Shown: positions 54,226 to 62,212 of the stretch, piece after piece
How the letters are laid out: every line of letters starts with the position of its first letter
How positions within the stretch are numbered: the first letter of the stretch is position 1
Assembly (NCBI RefSeq): GCF_036227105.1
Contig: NZ_CP109434.1
Location: forward strand, 5,241,001 to 5,305,000
Direction of reading: 5' to 3'
Length of the DNA stretch: 64,000 bases
DNA from: Amycolatopsis sp. NBC_01488
Lineage (GTDB): Bacteria > Actinomycetota > Actinomycetes > Mycobacteriales > Pseudonocardiaceae
The notes under the pieces: model-generated
What the model saw: the letters and a program-made list of their open reading frames with translations, nothing else
What the model was told of the DNA's origin: nothing
Database searches by the model: none
Translations under genes and position numbers: made by a program

Positions 54226-55100
54226 GCGCGACCGAAGCCTTCGTCGCCCACCGCAACCTGCTCTTCACCGTCGCCTACGAGATGCTCGGCTCGGCGGCCG
54301 ACGCGGAGGACGTCCTGCAGGAGACCTGGCTGCGCTGGGCCGACGTCGACCTCGGGCAGGTGCGCGACCGGCGCGCCTATCTGGTCCGCATCACCACGCG
54401 CCTGGCGCTGAACCGGCTGCGGACGGTGAAGCGCCGCCGGGAGGCCTACGTCGGCCCGTGGCTGCCCGAGCCGCTGCTCACCACGCCGGACGTCGCCGAG
54501 GACGTCGAGCTCGCCGAGAGCGTGTCGATGGCGCTCATGCTCGTCCTCGAGACGCTGTCGCCGACCGAGCGAGCCGTCTTCGTGCTGCGGGAGGTCTTCG
54601 ACTTCGGCTACGACGAGATCGCCGCCGCCGTCGGCAAGACCCCCGCGGCCGTCCGGCAGATCGCGCACCGCGCCCGCAAGCACGTCGACGCCCGCCGCCC
54701 GCGCGAGCCGGTCTCCGCCCGCGAGACCCGGGCCGCGCTGGAGTCGTTCCGGCGCGCGCTGGAAACCCGGGACCTGCAGGGCCTGCTCGACGTGCTCGCC
54801 CCGGACGTCGTCCTGGTCAGCGACGGCGGCGGCGTCAAGCAGGCGGCGCTGCGACCGGTCGCGAGCGCGGCCAAGGTGGTCCGGTTCATCACCGGCGGCA
54901 TCGGCCGCACCGCGGCGAAGCTGACCAGCGCGCCCACGGTCGTCAACGGCAGCCCGGGGCTCGTCCTGCACCTGGACGGCGAGCTCGACGGCGTGATGGC
55001 GGTCCGCGTCGAGGACGGCCGGATCACCGGTCTCTACTACGTGCGCAACCCGGAGAAGCTCACCCACGTCGAGGCGGAGACCGCGCTGACCCTGCGGTGA
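54222..55100 (+). CDS. ECF41 RNA polymerase sigma factor (SigJ-like) with C-terminal SnoaL-like domain
   Basis: 292 residues. Sigma region 2 (LLFTVAYEMLGSAADAEDVLQETWLRW) and region 4 (LSPTERAVFVLREVFDFGYDEIAAAVGKTPAAVRQI) are followed by a ~100-residue NTF2/SnoaL-like extension ending LYYVRNPEKL, the NPxKL-type motif that marks group ECF41. The extension controls activity in place of a separate anti-sigma factor. WLPEP between regions 2 and 4 is also typical. Co-transcribed with the DoxX-like gene from a matching ECF41 promoter. Confidence 0.94.
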   Translation: MSATEAFVAHRNLLFTVAYEMLGSAADAEDVLQETWLRWADVDLGQVRDRRAYLVRITTRLALNRLRTVKRRREAYVGPWLPEPLLTTPDVAEDVELAESVSMALMLVLETLSPTERAVFVLREVFDFGYDEIAAAVGKTPAAVRQIAHRARKHVDARRPREPVSARETRAALESFRRALETRDLQGLLDVLAPDVVLVSDGGGVKQAALRPVASAAKVVRFITGGIGRTAAKLTSAPTVVNGSPGLVLHLDGELDGVMAVRVEDGRITGLYYVRNPEKLTHVEAETALTLR

Positions 55101-55262
55101 CCGCGTTCGGACGTGGGCCGGGCTCGCGGCGGACAGTAGCGCCGCGGACGCAGCACGTGCGGGCGGACAGGTATGGAGTCAGGTACTTGTACGGGTGCGG
55201 CGACGCGTGCCCCGGCGCAAGCTGATGCCGCCCCCCGACGACCTCAGGAGGTCGGAAAACCC

Positions 55263-55718
55263 ATGGTGCACGGCCGGTCGCGTCCCCTCCTCCGGGTCGT
55301 TTCCCCCGCGGACGTCCCGGAGCCGCGGCCGGCCCCCTCGGGGTCGCGCGACCGCTACGCCGACGTCGACGACCGGCGGCTGGCCGCCATCCTGGCCGCC
55401 GAAGACACCGCCGAGGAGCACGGCCTCAACCCGCACACCCGGAGCACCTGCTACGTCCACCGGTGCTGGGCCCACCAGTGCGTCGGCGACCCGCTGCACG
55501 TCCTCGTCGTCACCGGGCACCGGTGGTGCCGGCGCTGCGAGTGCCCGGTCGACGTCGCCGTCGACGAGACCCCGCCCGGCGCGGTGCACCTGTACTGCCC
55601 GCGCTGCGGCCAGGCCGGCTCGGCGGCCAACCGCGAGGTCCGCCAGGCCTGCCGCACGAGCCTCGCCGCGATGCACGGCGGCGACACGCCCACGCTGTAC
55701 GGCCTGCCCGACGCCTGA
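55263..55718 (+). CDS. Small Cys-rich zinc-ribbon-like protein, function unknown
   Basis: 151 residues from the ATG at 55263 with CAGGAGG upstream. The middle holds several Cys/His clusters: CYVHRCWAHQC, CRRCECP and CPRCG, then a lone Cys in RQACRTS. Such spacing suits two zinc ribbons or a zinc knuckle. No family name can be given with confidence. Monocistronic, in a spacer between the sigma operon and a LuxR regulator. Confidence 0.7.
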   Translation: MVHGRSRPLLRVVSPADVPEPRPAPSGSRDRYADVDDRRLAAILAAEDTAEEHGLNPHTRSTCYVHRCWAHQCVGDPLHVLVVTGHRWCRRCECPVDVAVDETPPGAVHLYCPRCGQAGSAANREVRQACRTSLAAMHGGDTPTLYGLPDA

Positions 55719-55751
55719 CCCGTTCGGGTTGCTTCCTCCGAGGGGCTCGCA

Positions 55752-55781
55752 TTGACCGGCCCGCGCGGACTTCCCTACGGT
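55752..55781 (+). promoter_or_regulatory. Promoter of the ATPase-LuxR gene; leaderless transcript predicted
   Basis: TTGACC (55752-55757), 18-bp spacer, TACGGT (55776-55781), then 6 nt to GTG 55788. Transcription would start at or next to the start codon. The TTG in the -35 box is also an in-frame potential start but is better explained as promoter. Confidence 0.55.
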
Positions 55782-55787
55782 GCACGG

Positions 55788-58082
55788 GTGGGCAAGGCCG
55801 GCGTGACGGGTGGGAGGGGCAACCTGCCCGCGGAGACCACGAGCTTCGTGGGACGCAAGTCCGAGGTGGCCGAGGTCAAGCACCTGCTGACCCGCGCGCG
55901 GCTGGTCACGCTGACCGGCGTGGGCGGCGTCGGCAAGACGAGGCTGGCCGTGCAGACCGCCGCCGGGCTGTCCCGCGCGTTCCCCGACGGCGCCTGGCTG
56001 GTCGAGCTCGCCGGGCTCCGGGACCCGGCGCTGGTCGCGCACACCGTGCTCGAGGCACTGGGCGTCCACGACGAAACCGGCCGCACGGCCGCGGCGGTGC
56101 TGGCCGAGCACCTGCGGGACCGGCGGCTGCTGGTGATCCTGGACAACTGCGAGCACGTCCTCGACGCCTGCGCCACGCTGGCGCACGACCTGCTGCGGGC
56201 CGCGCCCGGGCTGCGGCTGCTCGCGACCAGCCGGGAACGGCTCGCGCTGGCCGCCGAGCACCTGTGGCCGGTCTCCCCGCTGCCGCTGCCCGAGGCCGGC
56301 CGCACGCTGCCCGGCGGGGCCTGGCTGCGCTACCCGGCGTTGACGCTGTTCGCCGAGCGCGCGGCCGCCGTCCAGCCCGGGTTCTCCGTCACCGCCGAGA
56401 ACCAGGAGCACGTGGCGCGGGTGTGCCGGCTGCTGGCGGGCATCCCGCTGGCGATCGAGCTGGCGGCCGTGCGGCTGCGGGTGCTGACGCTGGCGGAGCT
56501 GGAGTCCGGGCTGGGCGACTGCTTCCGGCTGCCCGGCACGGTGAAGCGCGGCGGCGAGCCCCGGCACCAGACGCTGCTGGCCGCGATCGACTGGAGCTTC
56601 GCGCTGTGCAGCCCGGCCGAACGGCTCCTGTGGGCCCGGACGTCGGTGTTCGCCGGCGGCTTCGACCTGGCCGCGGCCGAGCGCGTCTGCGCGGGCGAGG
56701 ACGTCCGCGCCGGGCTCGCCGGGCTGGTGGAGAAGTCGGTGCTGGTCCGCGAGGCCGGGCGGTTCCGGTTGCTGGAGCCGCTGCGGCAGTTCGGCCGGGA
56801 CAAGCTGACCGAGTCGGGGGAGGCGGACGCGGTCCTGCGGTCCATGCGGGACCACTACCTCGAGCTGGCGGTGCGCAGTGAACGGAAGTGGTTCGGGCCG
56901 GAGCAGGCGGAGACCTTCGACCGGACGCGCCTGGAGCACGCGAACCTGCGGGCTTCCCTGGACTACAGCCTGACGACGCCGGGCGAGGTCGAGACCGGCC
57001 TCCGGCTCGCGTCGACGCTCTGGTTCTACTGGGCGGGCTGCGGGGTGTTCGGCGAAGGACGGCACTGGCTCGACCGCGCGCTCGAGCTGTTCCCCGAACC
57101 GGGTGCTTCGCGGGCGAAAGCGTTGTGGGTCAACGGTTATGTCGCGACGCTGCAGGGCGACAACGCCGGCGCGATCGCGATGCTGGAGGAGTGCCGCGCG
57201 TACGCGGTGAGCGCGGGCGACGAGGTGGCGCTGGCGTACGCGACGCACCGGCTCGGCTGCAACCTGCTGGTCGGCGACGACGTCGGCGACGCGAAGGCGC
57301 TGTTCGAGGAGGCCCAGGCCCGCTACCGGGAGCTCGGGGAGCTCAACAGCAACGTGATGCTGGCCGGCATCGAGCTGGCGATCGCGTCGATCTTCCTGGG
57401 CGACCTCGACCGCGCGGGCGAGCTGTGCGAAGAAGCGTGCGCGACGGGCGTCGCCCACGGCGAGCAGTGGGCGCGGGCGTACGCGATCTTCGTCCAGGCC
57501 CTGGTCGCCCTGGGCCGCGGCGACTTCCGCCGTGCGGCCGAGCACGGGCGGCACTGCCTGCGCGTCAAGCGGAAGTTCCACGACCTGCTGGGCATCGTCC
57601 TGGCGATCGAGGCCCTGGCCTGGACCGAAGCGGCCCGCGGCCACTGGGAGCCGGCGGCGACGATGCTCGGGTCCGCCCAGCCGATCTGGGCCGCGGTCGG
57701 GTTCCCGATGTTCGGGTCGCGGTACTTCGGCGCCCCGCACGGAGAGTGCGAGAAGTCGGCCCGCCGGGGACTGGGGGAGAGCGCGTTCGAGGCGGCCTTC
57801 CGCCGGGGATGCGAGTTCGGCCTGGAGGAAGCGATCGCGTACGCACTGGGCGACACGACGCCGTCCCCCGCCCCTGGCCCGTCGCGGTCGACGCCGTTGA
57901 CGGACCGGGAGCGCGAAGTCGTCCTGCTGATCGCGGACGGCCGCTCCAACCAGGAGATCGCGGACAAGCTGGTCATCTCCCGCCGGACCGCGGAGGGCCA
58001 CGTGAACCGGATCCTGCGCAAGCTGGACTTCGATTCGCGCAGCCAGGTCGCCGCGTGGGCGGCCCGGGTGTCGCGGCTCTAG
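55788..58082 (+). CDS. AfsR-like NB-ARC ATPase with LuxR HTH, transcriptional regulator
   Basis: 764 residues from the GTG at 55788. Opens with NLPAETTSFVGRKSEVAEVK, then Walker A GVGGVGKTRLA and Walker B-like LLVILDNCEHVLDA, the standard start of the large ATPase regulators of actinomycetes. A GxPLAIELAA motif (IPLAIELAAVRLRVL), a TPR-rich region, and a C-terminal LuxR HTH (LTDREREVVLLIADGRSNQE, RTAEGHVNRILRKL) complete it. Its stop shares the tetramer CTAG with the convergent nucleotidyltransferase stop. Targets unknown. Confidence 0.92.
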   Translation: MGKAGVTGGRGNLPAETTSFVGRKSEVAEVKHLLTRARLVTLTGVGGVGKTRLAVQTAAGLSRAFPDGAWLVELAGLRDPALVAHTVLEALGVHDETGRTAAAVLAEHLRDRRLLVILDNCEHVLDACATLAHDLLRAAPGLRLLATSRERLALAAEHLWPVSPLPLPEAGRTLPGGAWLRYPALTLFAERAAAVQPGFSVTAENQEHVARVCRLLAGIPLAIELAAVRLRVLTLAELESGLGDCFRLPGTVKRGGEPRHQTLLAAIDWSFALCSPAERLLWARTSVFAGGFDLAAAERVCAGEDVRAGLAGLVEKSVLVREAGRFRLLEPLRQFGRDKLTESGEADAVLRSMRDHYLELAVRSERKWFGPEQAETFDRTRLEHANLRASLDYSLTTPGEVETGLRLASTLWFYWAGCGVFGEGRHWLDRALELFPEPGASRAKALWVNGYVATLQGDNAGAIAMLEECRAYAVSAGDEVALAYATHRLGCNLLVGDDVGDAKALFEEAQARYRELGELNSNVMLAGIELAIASIFLGDLDRAGELCEEACATGVAHGEQWARAYAIFVQALVALGRGDFRRAAEHGRHCLRVKRKFHDLLGIVLAIEALAWTEAARGHWEPAATMLGSAQPIWAAVGFPMFGSRYFGAPHGECEKSARRGLGESAFEAAFRRGCEFGLEEAIAYALGDTTPSPAPGPSRSTPLTDREREVVLLIADGRSNQEIADKLVISRRTAEGHVNRILRKLDFDSRSQVAAWAARVSRL

Positions 58083-58891
58083 CCGAGCCGATCGGCCCAC
58101 TCGGCGAACGCGGCCACCAGGTCCCTGGGCGCGTCGATCTCCTTCAACCGCCGCAGCTGGTCTTCGATGTAGTGGCGGTACAACGGAACCAGTCCCGCCG
58201 CCAGCTCCGGCCGCAGCTCGGCCGCGTCCAGGGGATGGCCCTCGCGAACCCGCAGGGCCAGCCGCACCAGCGACGCCGCCGGGGCGGCCGGCTGGGACAG
58301 GTACCACTCGATCGCCTCGTCGTTGTTCGCCGCGCGGCCCGACGGGAGCGTTGCCGAGTACCGGAAGCGGACCGGGAACAGCACCGCCTTCGTGAACCAC
58401 ACCGTGTCCACCAGCAGGCGGCGCGGCTCGCGGAACTCCGCGGTCACCTCGGGTGTCGCCAGGACGGCGACGGCGAACGAAGCGCTTTCCAGCAGCAGCT
58501 CCGCCGCCGCCGGGCGGGCCACCTCCGCGAGGACGTCCGAGCCGAGCAGGACCCGGCCGTGGTCGGCCAGCTGCAGGCGGTCCAGTGCCGGGAAACGGCC
58601 GTCGTCGCGGCCCTCGCGCAGCGCCGGCAGGGACGCCCAGAACACCGACAGCTTGCGGTGTACCGGACTCCGCTCCTGCAGGGCCGCCGTGGTGTCCGCG
58701 ATCGACGAGCCGTCGGCGTCCGTCAGGACGAGGGCCAGGTCGATGTCGCTCGCCGCCGGGGCGTAGCCGCCGTAGGACAGGCTGCCCAGCAGGTACGCGC
58801 CGATCAGGCGCTCTCCCAAGGCTTCCTGGTACGCGCGGGCGGCTTCGGCGGCGATCTCACGGGCGGCCGAAGCCGGGTCGGTCCTGGTCAC
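58079..58891 (-). CDS. Nucleotidyltransferase-fold protein (pol-beta-like, AadA/KNTase type)
   Basis: 270 residues from the GTG at 58891. The nucleotidyltransferase signature is clear: GAYLLGSLSYGG followed by AASDIDLALVL (GS...DxD). A helical C-terminal domain follows, as in aminoglycoside adenylyltransferases and DUF4111-type proteins. Third gene of the operon with the prenyltransferase and the heme-oxygenase-like protein, overlapping the latter by 4 bp. Could adenylylate a small molecule (product or toxin) or a protein; not decidable here. Confidence 0.75.
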   Translation of the reverse strand: MTRTDPASAAREIAAEAARAYQEALGERLIGAYLLGSLSYGGYAPAASDIDLALVLTDADGSSIADTTAALQERSPVHRKLSVFWASLPALREGRDDGRFPALDRLQLADHGRVLLGSDVLAEVARPAAAELLLESASFAVAVLATPEVTAEFREPRRLLVDTVWFTKAVLFPVRFRYSATLPSGRAANNDEAIEWYLSQPAAPAASLVRLALRVREGHPLDAAELRPELAAGLVPLYRHYIEDQLRRLKEIDAPRDLVAAFAEWADRLG

Positions 58892-59517
58892 GCGGCCACC
58901 GTGGCGCGATGCGCGCACTCGGCGATCCGGTTCGAGACGACGCCGATCACCTGCCACGCCCGGTCGAGCACCTCGACGACGTCCTCCACCGTCCAGTCGT
59001 CGCGGCGCCGCAACAGCTCGTAGCCCATCTCGAGGTGCTCGACGTCGGCTTCGTCGTGCAGGTCGAAGTACTCGTCCTGCGGGAACGCGCGGGTGCCCGC
59101 CTGGCTGAACACCAGGCTGCCGGCTTCGAGGGCCAGGTGCGCGAGCACCGCGCGCTGCACCCCGGGCAGGATCGCGAACTGGTCGACGAACCACGACGCG
59201 CCCGCCTCGATCACCGGGTCCCAGACCAGCTGCCGGTCGTCCGCGCGGCTGCGGGCCAGGATCCTGTCGTGCCCGATCTCCTCCTCCTGGTGCTCCAGGG
59301 CCAGCGCCCGCAGCTCCGGGTCGCTCTCGTAGGTGACCCGGGCGCTGATCATCCGCTGGAAGGCGTTCGACCACGGCTGCAGGTACGTGAGCACCGCTTT
59401 CTTGGTCTCCTCCGGGGTTTCCGCGTCCGTCAGCAGCCGGATCAGGTCCGACGCCGCGTACTCCCGTTGCCGCTGCTCGTTGTGGCGCGCGACGCGCTCG
59501 ACGTCCTGCTGGGTCAC
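58888..59517 (-). CDS. Heme-oxygenase-like (TenA/HDO-type) putative diiron protein
   Basis: 209 residues from a GTG with AAGGAG upstream. All-helical. Candidate metal ligands in family-like positions: E and H in LEHQEEEIGHDRIL, E in LALEAGSL, and the D/D/H set in LHDEADVEHLEMG. This pattern resembles heme-oxygenase-like diiron oxidases (CADD, UndA, BesC, SznF types), although TenA-like or structural roles are possible. Lies between a DMATS prenyltransferase and a nucleotidyltransferase in one operon, so it may oxidise the prenylated or amino-acid substrate. Confidence 0.65.
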   Translation of the reverse strand: MTQQDVERVARHNEQRQREYAASDLIRLLTDAETPEETKKAVLTYLQPWSNAFQRMISARVTYESDPELRALALEHQEEEIGHDRILARSRADDRQLVWDPVIEAGASWFVDQFAILPGVQRAVLAHLALEAGSLVFSQAGTRAFPQDEYFDLHDEADVEHLEMGYELLRRRDDWTVEDVVEVLDRAWQVIGVVSNRIAECAHRATVAA

Positions 59518-59565
59518 GTTCGGCTCCTTACCGTGGTGCTGCGGGAGATCATCTTTCCGGGGCGG

Positions 59566-60645
59566 CTAAGCAAGATCAACCGGCGCGAGGGACCGGTCGT
59601 ACACGGGGAACCGGAAGTACGTGGTGACGTCGCCGGGGCGGCCCGCTGTGCGGTAGCTCACCAGCTCGAGGATGCTCGACGCGGCCGGTGGATCGGGCGT
59701 CAGCGCGGCGGTGAGGAGGCGGAACCGTCCCGGGTCGACGCCTTCGCGGTGCAGCAGCGCGGCCGTGCGCTCCACGGCTTCTTCGTCACCGGAAGCGAGA
59801 TCGGGCAGGCGCAGGTACGTCGTGGACTCGGCCGCGCGGTCCAGCCCGGACCGGAACGCGAGGCAGCTCAACGCCGCCTCACCAGCGTCTTCCCGGTCAC
59901 CGGCCAGGGTTTGGTAGGCGGCCCGCGCGTCGTCGGCGTCGTGGCGGAGCGCGACCGAGGCGACGCGGTTCACCTCGGCCAGGCCGGCGCCGTGGTTGCG
60001 GTAGTAGACCTTCACCCTGGCGTCGGCCTCGTCGGCGAGGTCCACCGCGAAGAACTCGATTTCCCGGCGGCCTTCGACGTTTTCGACCCGGCGGCGCGCG
60101 TCGTCCCACGCGTCCGCCATGCCGAGGCGGTCCATCGCCTCGGCCACGGCCGCTTCGCGGTGCGCGTGCGGCCACGGGTAGAGCCCGAAGTAGGTCTTGT
60201 GGACGATCCTCGACGGCGGGCGCCAGGCGATCGAGTGCCAGAGGGGCGCGGGCGACGGTCGGCCGCCGCGGGGCGTGAACGTCTCGTGCAACCCGTGCAG
60301 CCTGCGGAAACCGCTGTCTTCGGGCGGGGGCACGTCGTGGCCGAGGCTGTCGAACAGCACCCGCAGCTCCGGGTGCCGCCCGGACCAGTTCACCGACATC
60401 TCGGCCGGGAAGCCGTCCTCCGCCACATAGGACGGCTGGGCCGGCGCGGGCCCGATCCGCTCGTGCGCCCACGGCGGCAGCAGGGCGCGCAGCATCCGGG
60501 TGGTCCGGACGGACTGCGCCACCGGCACCCCGAGCGCCTCACAGGCGGTAGCCCAGAGCCCGCACAGAAAGTCACCGAAGAGACGACCCTGTGCCGGGTA
60601 GTTTTCCCTTATATATTCAGGAAACTTCGGCACGTGAATCGTCAC
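59566..60645 (-). CDS. DMATS-type aromatic (indole) prenyltransferase
   Basis: 359 residues from the GTG at 60645. The segments KTYFGLYPWPHAHREAAVAE, DARVKVYYRNHGA and DVTTYFRFPVYD match the basic and Tyr-rich diphosphate-binding strands of the bacterial tryptophan/indole prenyltransferases (ABBA fold, e.g. the IptA and LtxC relatives). These transfer dimethylallyl or longer prenyl groups to an indole or other arene without an NDxxD motif. First gene of a three-gene operon. It has an AT-rich start unlike its neighbours (TATATATTCAGG), perhaps to favour initiation. Substrate unknown; no NRPS or tryptophanase is adjacent. Confidence 0.8.
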   Translation of the reverse strand: MTIHVPKFPEYIRENYPAQGRLFGDFLCGLWATACEALGVPVAQSVRTTRMLRALLPPWAHERIGPAPAQPSYVAEDGFPAEMSVNWSGRHPELRVLFDSLGHDVPPPEDSGFRRLHGLHETFTPRGGRPSPAPLWHSIAWRPPSRIVHKTYFGLYPWPHAHREAAVAEAMDRLGMADAWDDARRRVENVEGRREIEFFAVDLADEADARVKVYYRNHGAGLAEVNRVASVALRHDADDARAAYQTLAGDREDAGEAALSCLAFRSGLDRAAESTTYLRLPDLASGDEEAVERTAALLHREGVDPGRFRLLTAALTPDPPAASSILELVSYRTAGRPGDVTTYFRFPVYDRSLAPVDLA

Positions 60646-60807
60646 GTGCGGATGCTATCAGTTTGCTGCTTGCTCAACTAAAAAGCTGCACCCGGGTGGT
60701 GCAACCAATTGCGCCATGTGGGTTTGCCGGTGTCCGAGGTGGACACGCTGGGACACATCGGACACCGGCCGGTCCGGACCGGACAGAGAGCGGACAAAGC
60801 GCAGGTC
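60646..60807. promoter_or_regulatory. Regulatory region upstream of the prenyltransferase operon
   Basis: 162 bp without a gene. Contains TGCACC-n5-GGTGCA (about 60687-60703), GTGTCC-n5-GGACAC (about 60728-60745), and several further GGACA/TGTCC units up to 60795. The AT-rich stretch CAACTAAAAAGC (about 60675) is probably near the prenyltransferase promoter. Repeated GGACA units suggest an operator array. Confidence 0.4.
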
Positions 60808-61386
60808 TCAGACGTGCGCGGGGACCACCGTCATCGCGTGCTTGACGAGCCGGATCAGCGCGAGCTTGCTCGAGTCCCTGTCACGCGCGTCACACATGAC
60901 GATCGGCACCCGGTCCGGGACCACCAGGGCTTCGCGGACCTCGTCGGCGGTGTAGCGCGGGGCGCTGTCGAAGCAGTTCACCGCGACGACGAACGGGATC
61001 TTCCGCCGCTCGAAGAAGTCGATGGCGGCGAAGCTGGTCTCCAGCCGCCGGGTGTCGACCAGCACGATGGTCCCGATCGCGCCGCGGGCGAGGTCGTCCC
61101 ACATGAACCAGAAGCGCGCCTGGCCCGGCGTCCCGAACAGGTACAGCACGTGCCGCGGCGAGATGGTGATCCGGCCGAAGTCGAGCGCGACCGTCGTCGT
61201 GGTCTTGCGCTCCACCCCGGACAGGTCGTCGATCCCGGCGCTCGCTTCGGTGAGCACCTCTTCGGTGGTCAGCGGCGGGATCTCGCTGACCGAGCCGACC
61301 ATGGTGGTCTTCCCGGCGCCGAAGCCGCCCGCGACGATGATCTTGACCGGCGTGGGGACCAGTTCGTCAGTACTTGATGAGGCCAT
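60808..61386 (-). CDS. cvnD: Conservon GTPase CvnD-like
   Basis: 192 residues. MglA/Ras-like small GTPase: P-loop GGFGAGKTTM, switch region TTTTVALDFGRI, FGTPGQARFWFMW (DxxG equivalent), and NCFD replacing NKxD. Fourth gene of the conservon, a G-protein-coupled-like signalling module of actinomycetes that links to the CvnA sensor. Overlaps cvnC by 20 bp. Confidence 0.95.
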   Translation of the reverse strand: MASSSTDELVPTPVKIIVAGGFGAGKTTMVGSVSEIPPLTTEEVLTEASAGIDDLSGVERKTTTTVALDFGRITISPRHVLYLFGTPGQARFWFMWDDLARGAIGTIVLVDTRRLETSFAAIDFFERRKIPFVVAVNCFDSAPRYTADEVREALVVPDRVPIVMCDARDRDSSKLALIRLVKHAMTVVPAHV

Positions 61387-61738
61387 CGAGAACCGCCTGG
61401 AGTGTTTCGAGGTCCGGCGACTGCGCCGGGTGGTGGGCAGGGGACCGCGTGATGACGAGGCCGCGTTCGATCAGGTCGCCGACGAGCACGCGCACCACCC
61501 CCAGCGGGATCTTCACGTAAACGGCGATCTCGGCGACCGACACCGGGTGCCGGCACAGCTGCACGATCGCCTGGTGCTCCGGGCCCAGCCCGGCCGGCTC
61601 CTGCTCCGACCGCAGCGTCATCACCTGCGTGGACAGGTCGAGCCGCGCGTTGTCGGCCGGGGTGCGGCCACTGGTGATCGTGTACGGCCGGACGAGCGGC
61701 CCGGCGGCCTCGTCGTACCAGCTTTCGTCCCCGCTCAT
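61367..61738 (-). CDS. cvnC: Conservon protein CvnC-like (DUF742)
   Basis: 123 residues, DUF742 family with LVRPYTITSGRT near the N-terminus and a winged-helix-like core (VSVAEIAVYVKIPLGVVRVLVGDLIERG). Function in the complex is not established. The ATG overlaps the cvnB stop (ATGA). Confidence 0.95.
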   Translation of the reverse strand: MSGDESWYDEAAGPLVRPYTITSGRTPADNARLDLSTQVMTLRSEQEPAGLGPEHQAIVQLCRHPVSVAEIAVYVKIPLGVVRVLVGDLIERGLVITRSPAHHPAQSPDLETLQAVLDGLIKY

Positions 61739-62160
61739 GTGGCCTCCCGTAGGACGTGCGCCGCTTCGCGCGGCGCGGACGCCATGTAGTCCCCGACCCG
61801 CTTGACCAGCCGGCTCATCTCGTAGGCGATCATCTCGACGTCGACGGTGTCCGCCGCCAGCACGGCGAGGCAGGCGCCCTGCCCGGCCGCCGAGACGAAC
61901 AGGTAGCCGCGCTCCATCTCGATCATGTTCTGCAGCACCGGTCCGCGGTTGAACTGCTTGCTCACCCCCTTGGCCAGGCTCTGCAGGCTGGAGGCGATGG
62001 CCGACAGCTGGTCGGAGTCGTCCTTGCCCATGCCGGCCGACTTGCCGATCAGCAGCCCGTCGGCGGACAGCACGATGGCGTTCTGCGCGCCGACCACGCG
62101 GTTGACCACGTCGTCGAGCAGCCAGTTGAGATCGGGTTTGGGGTTCCCGTACTCGTTCAT
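61735..62160 (-). CDS. cvnB: Conservon roadblock/LC7 protein CvnB-like
   Basis: 141 residues, roadblock/LC7 fold: LNWLLDDVVNRVVGAQNAIVLSADGLLIGKS and the later GYLFVSAAGQGACLAVLA. Such proteins act as regulators of the cognate small GTPase. Starts 52 bp after cvnA. Confidence 0.95.
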   Translation of the reverse strand: MNEYGNPKPDLNWLLDDVVNRVVGAQNAIVLSADGLLIGKSAGMGKDDSDQLSAIASSLQSLAKGVSKQFNRGPVLQNMIEMERGYLFVSAAGQGACLAVLAADTVDVEMIAYEMSRLVKRVGDYMASAPREAAHVLREAT

Positions 62161-62212
62161 GCGTCAGAGACCTTGACTTTCCTCTGTGGACTTATCGGTG
62201 TGCGGTCGCGGG

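Noticed and set aside
55752..55787. TTG at 55752 as start of the ATPase-LuxR gene
   Set aside because: The TTG is part of a TTGACC -35 box with a well-placed TACGGT; the GTG at 55788 fits a leaderless start.
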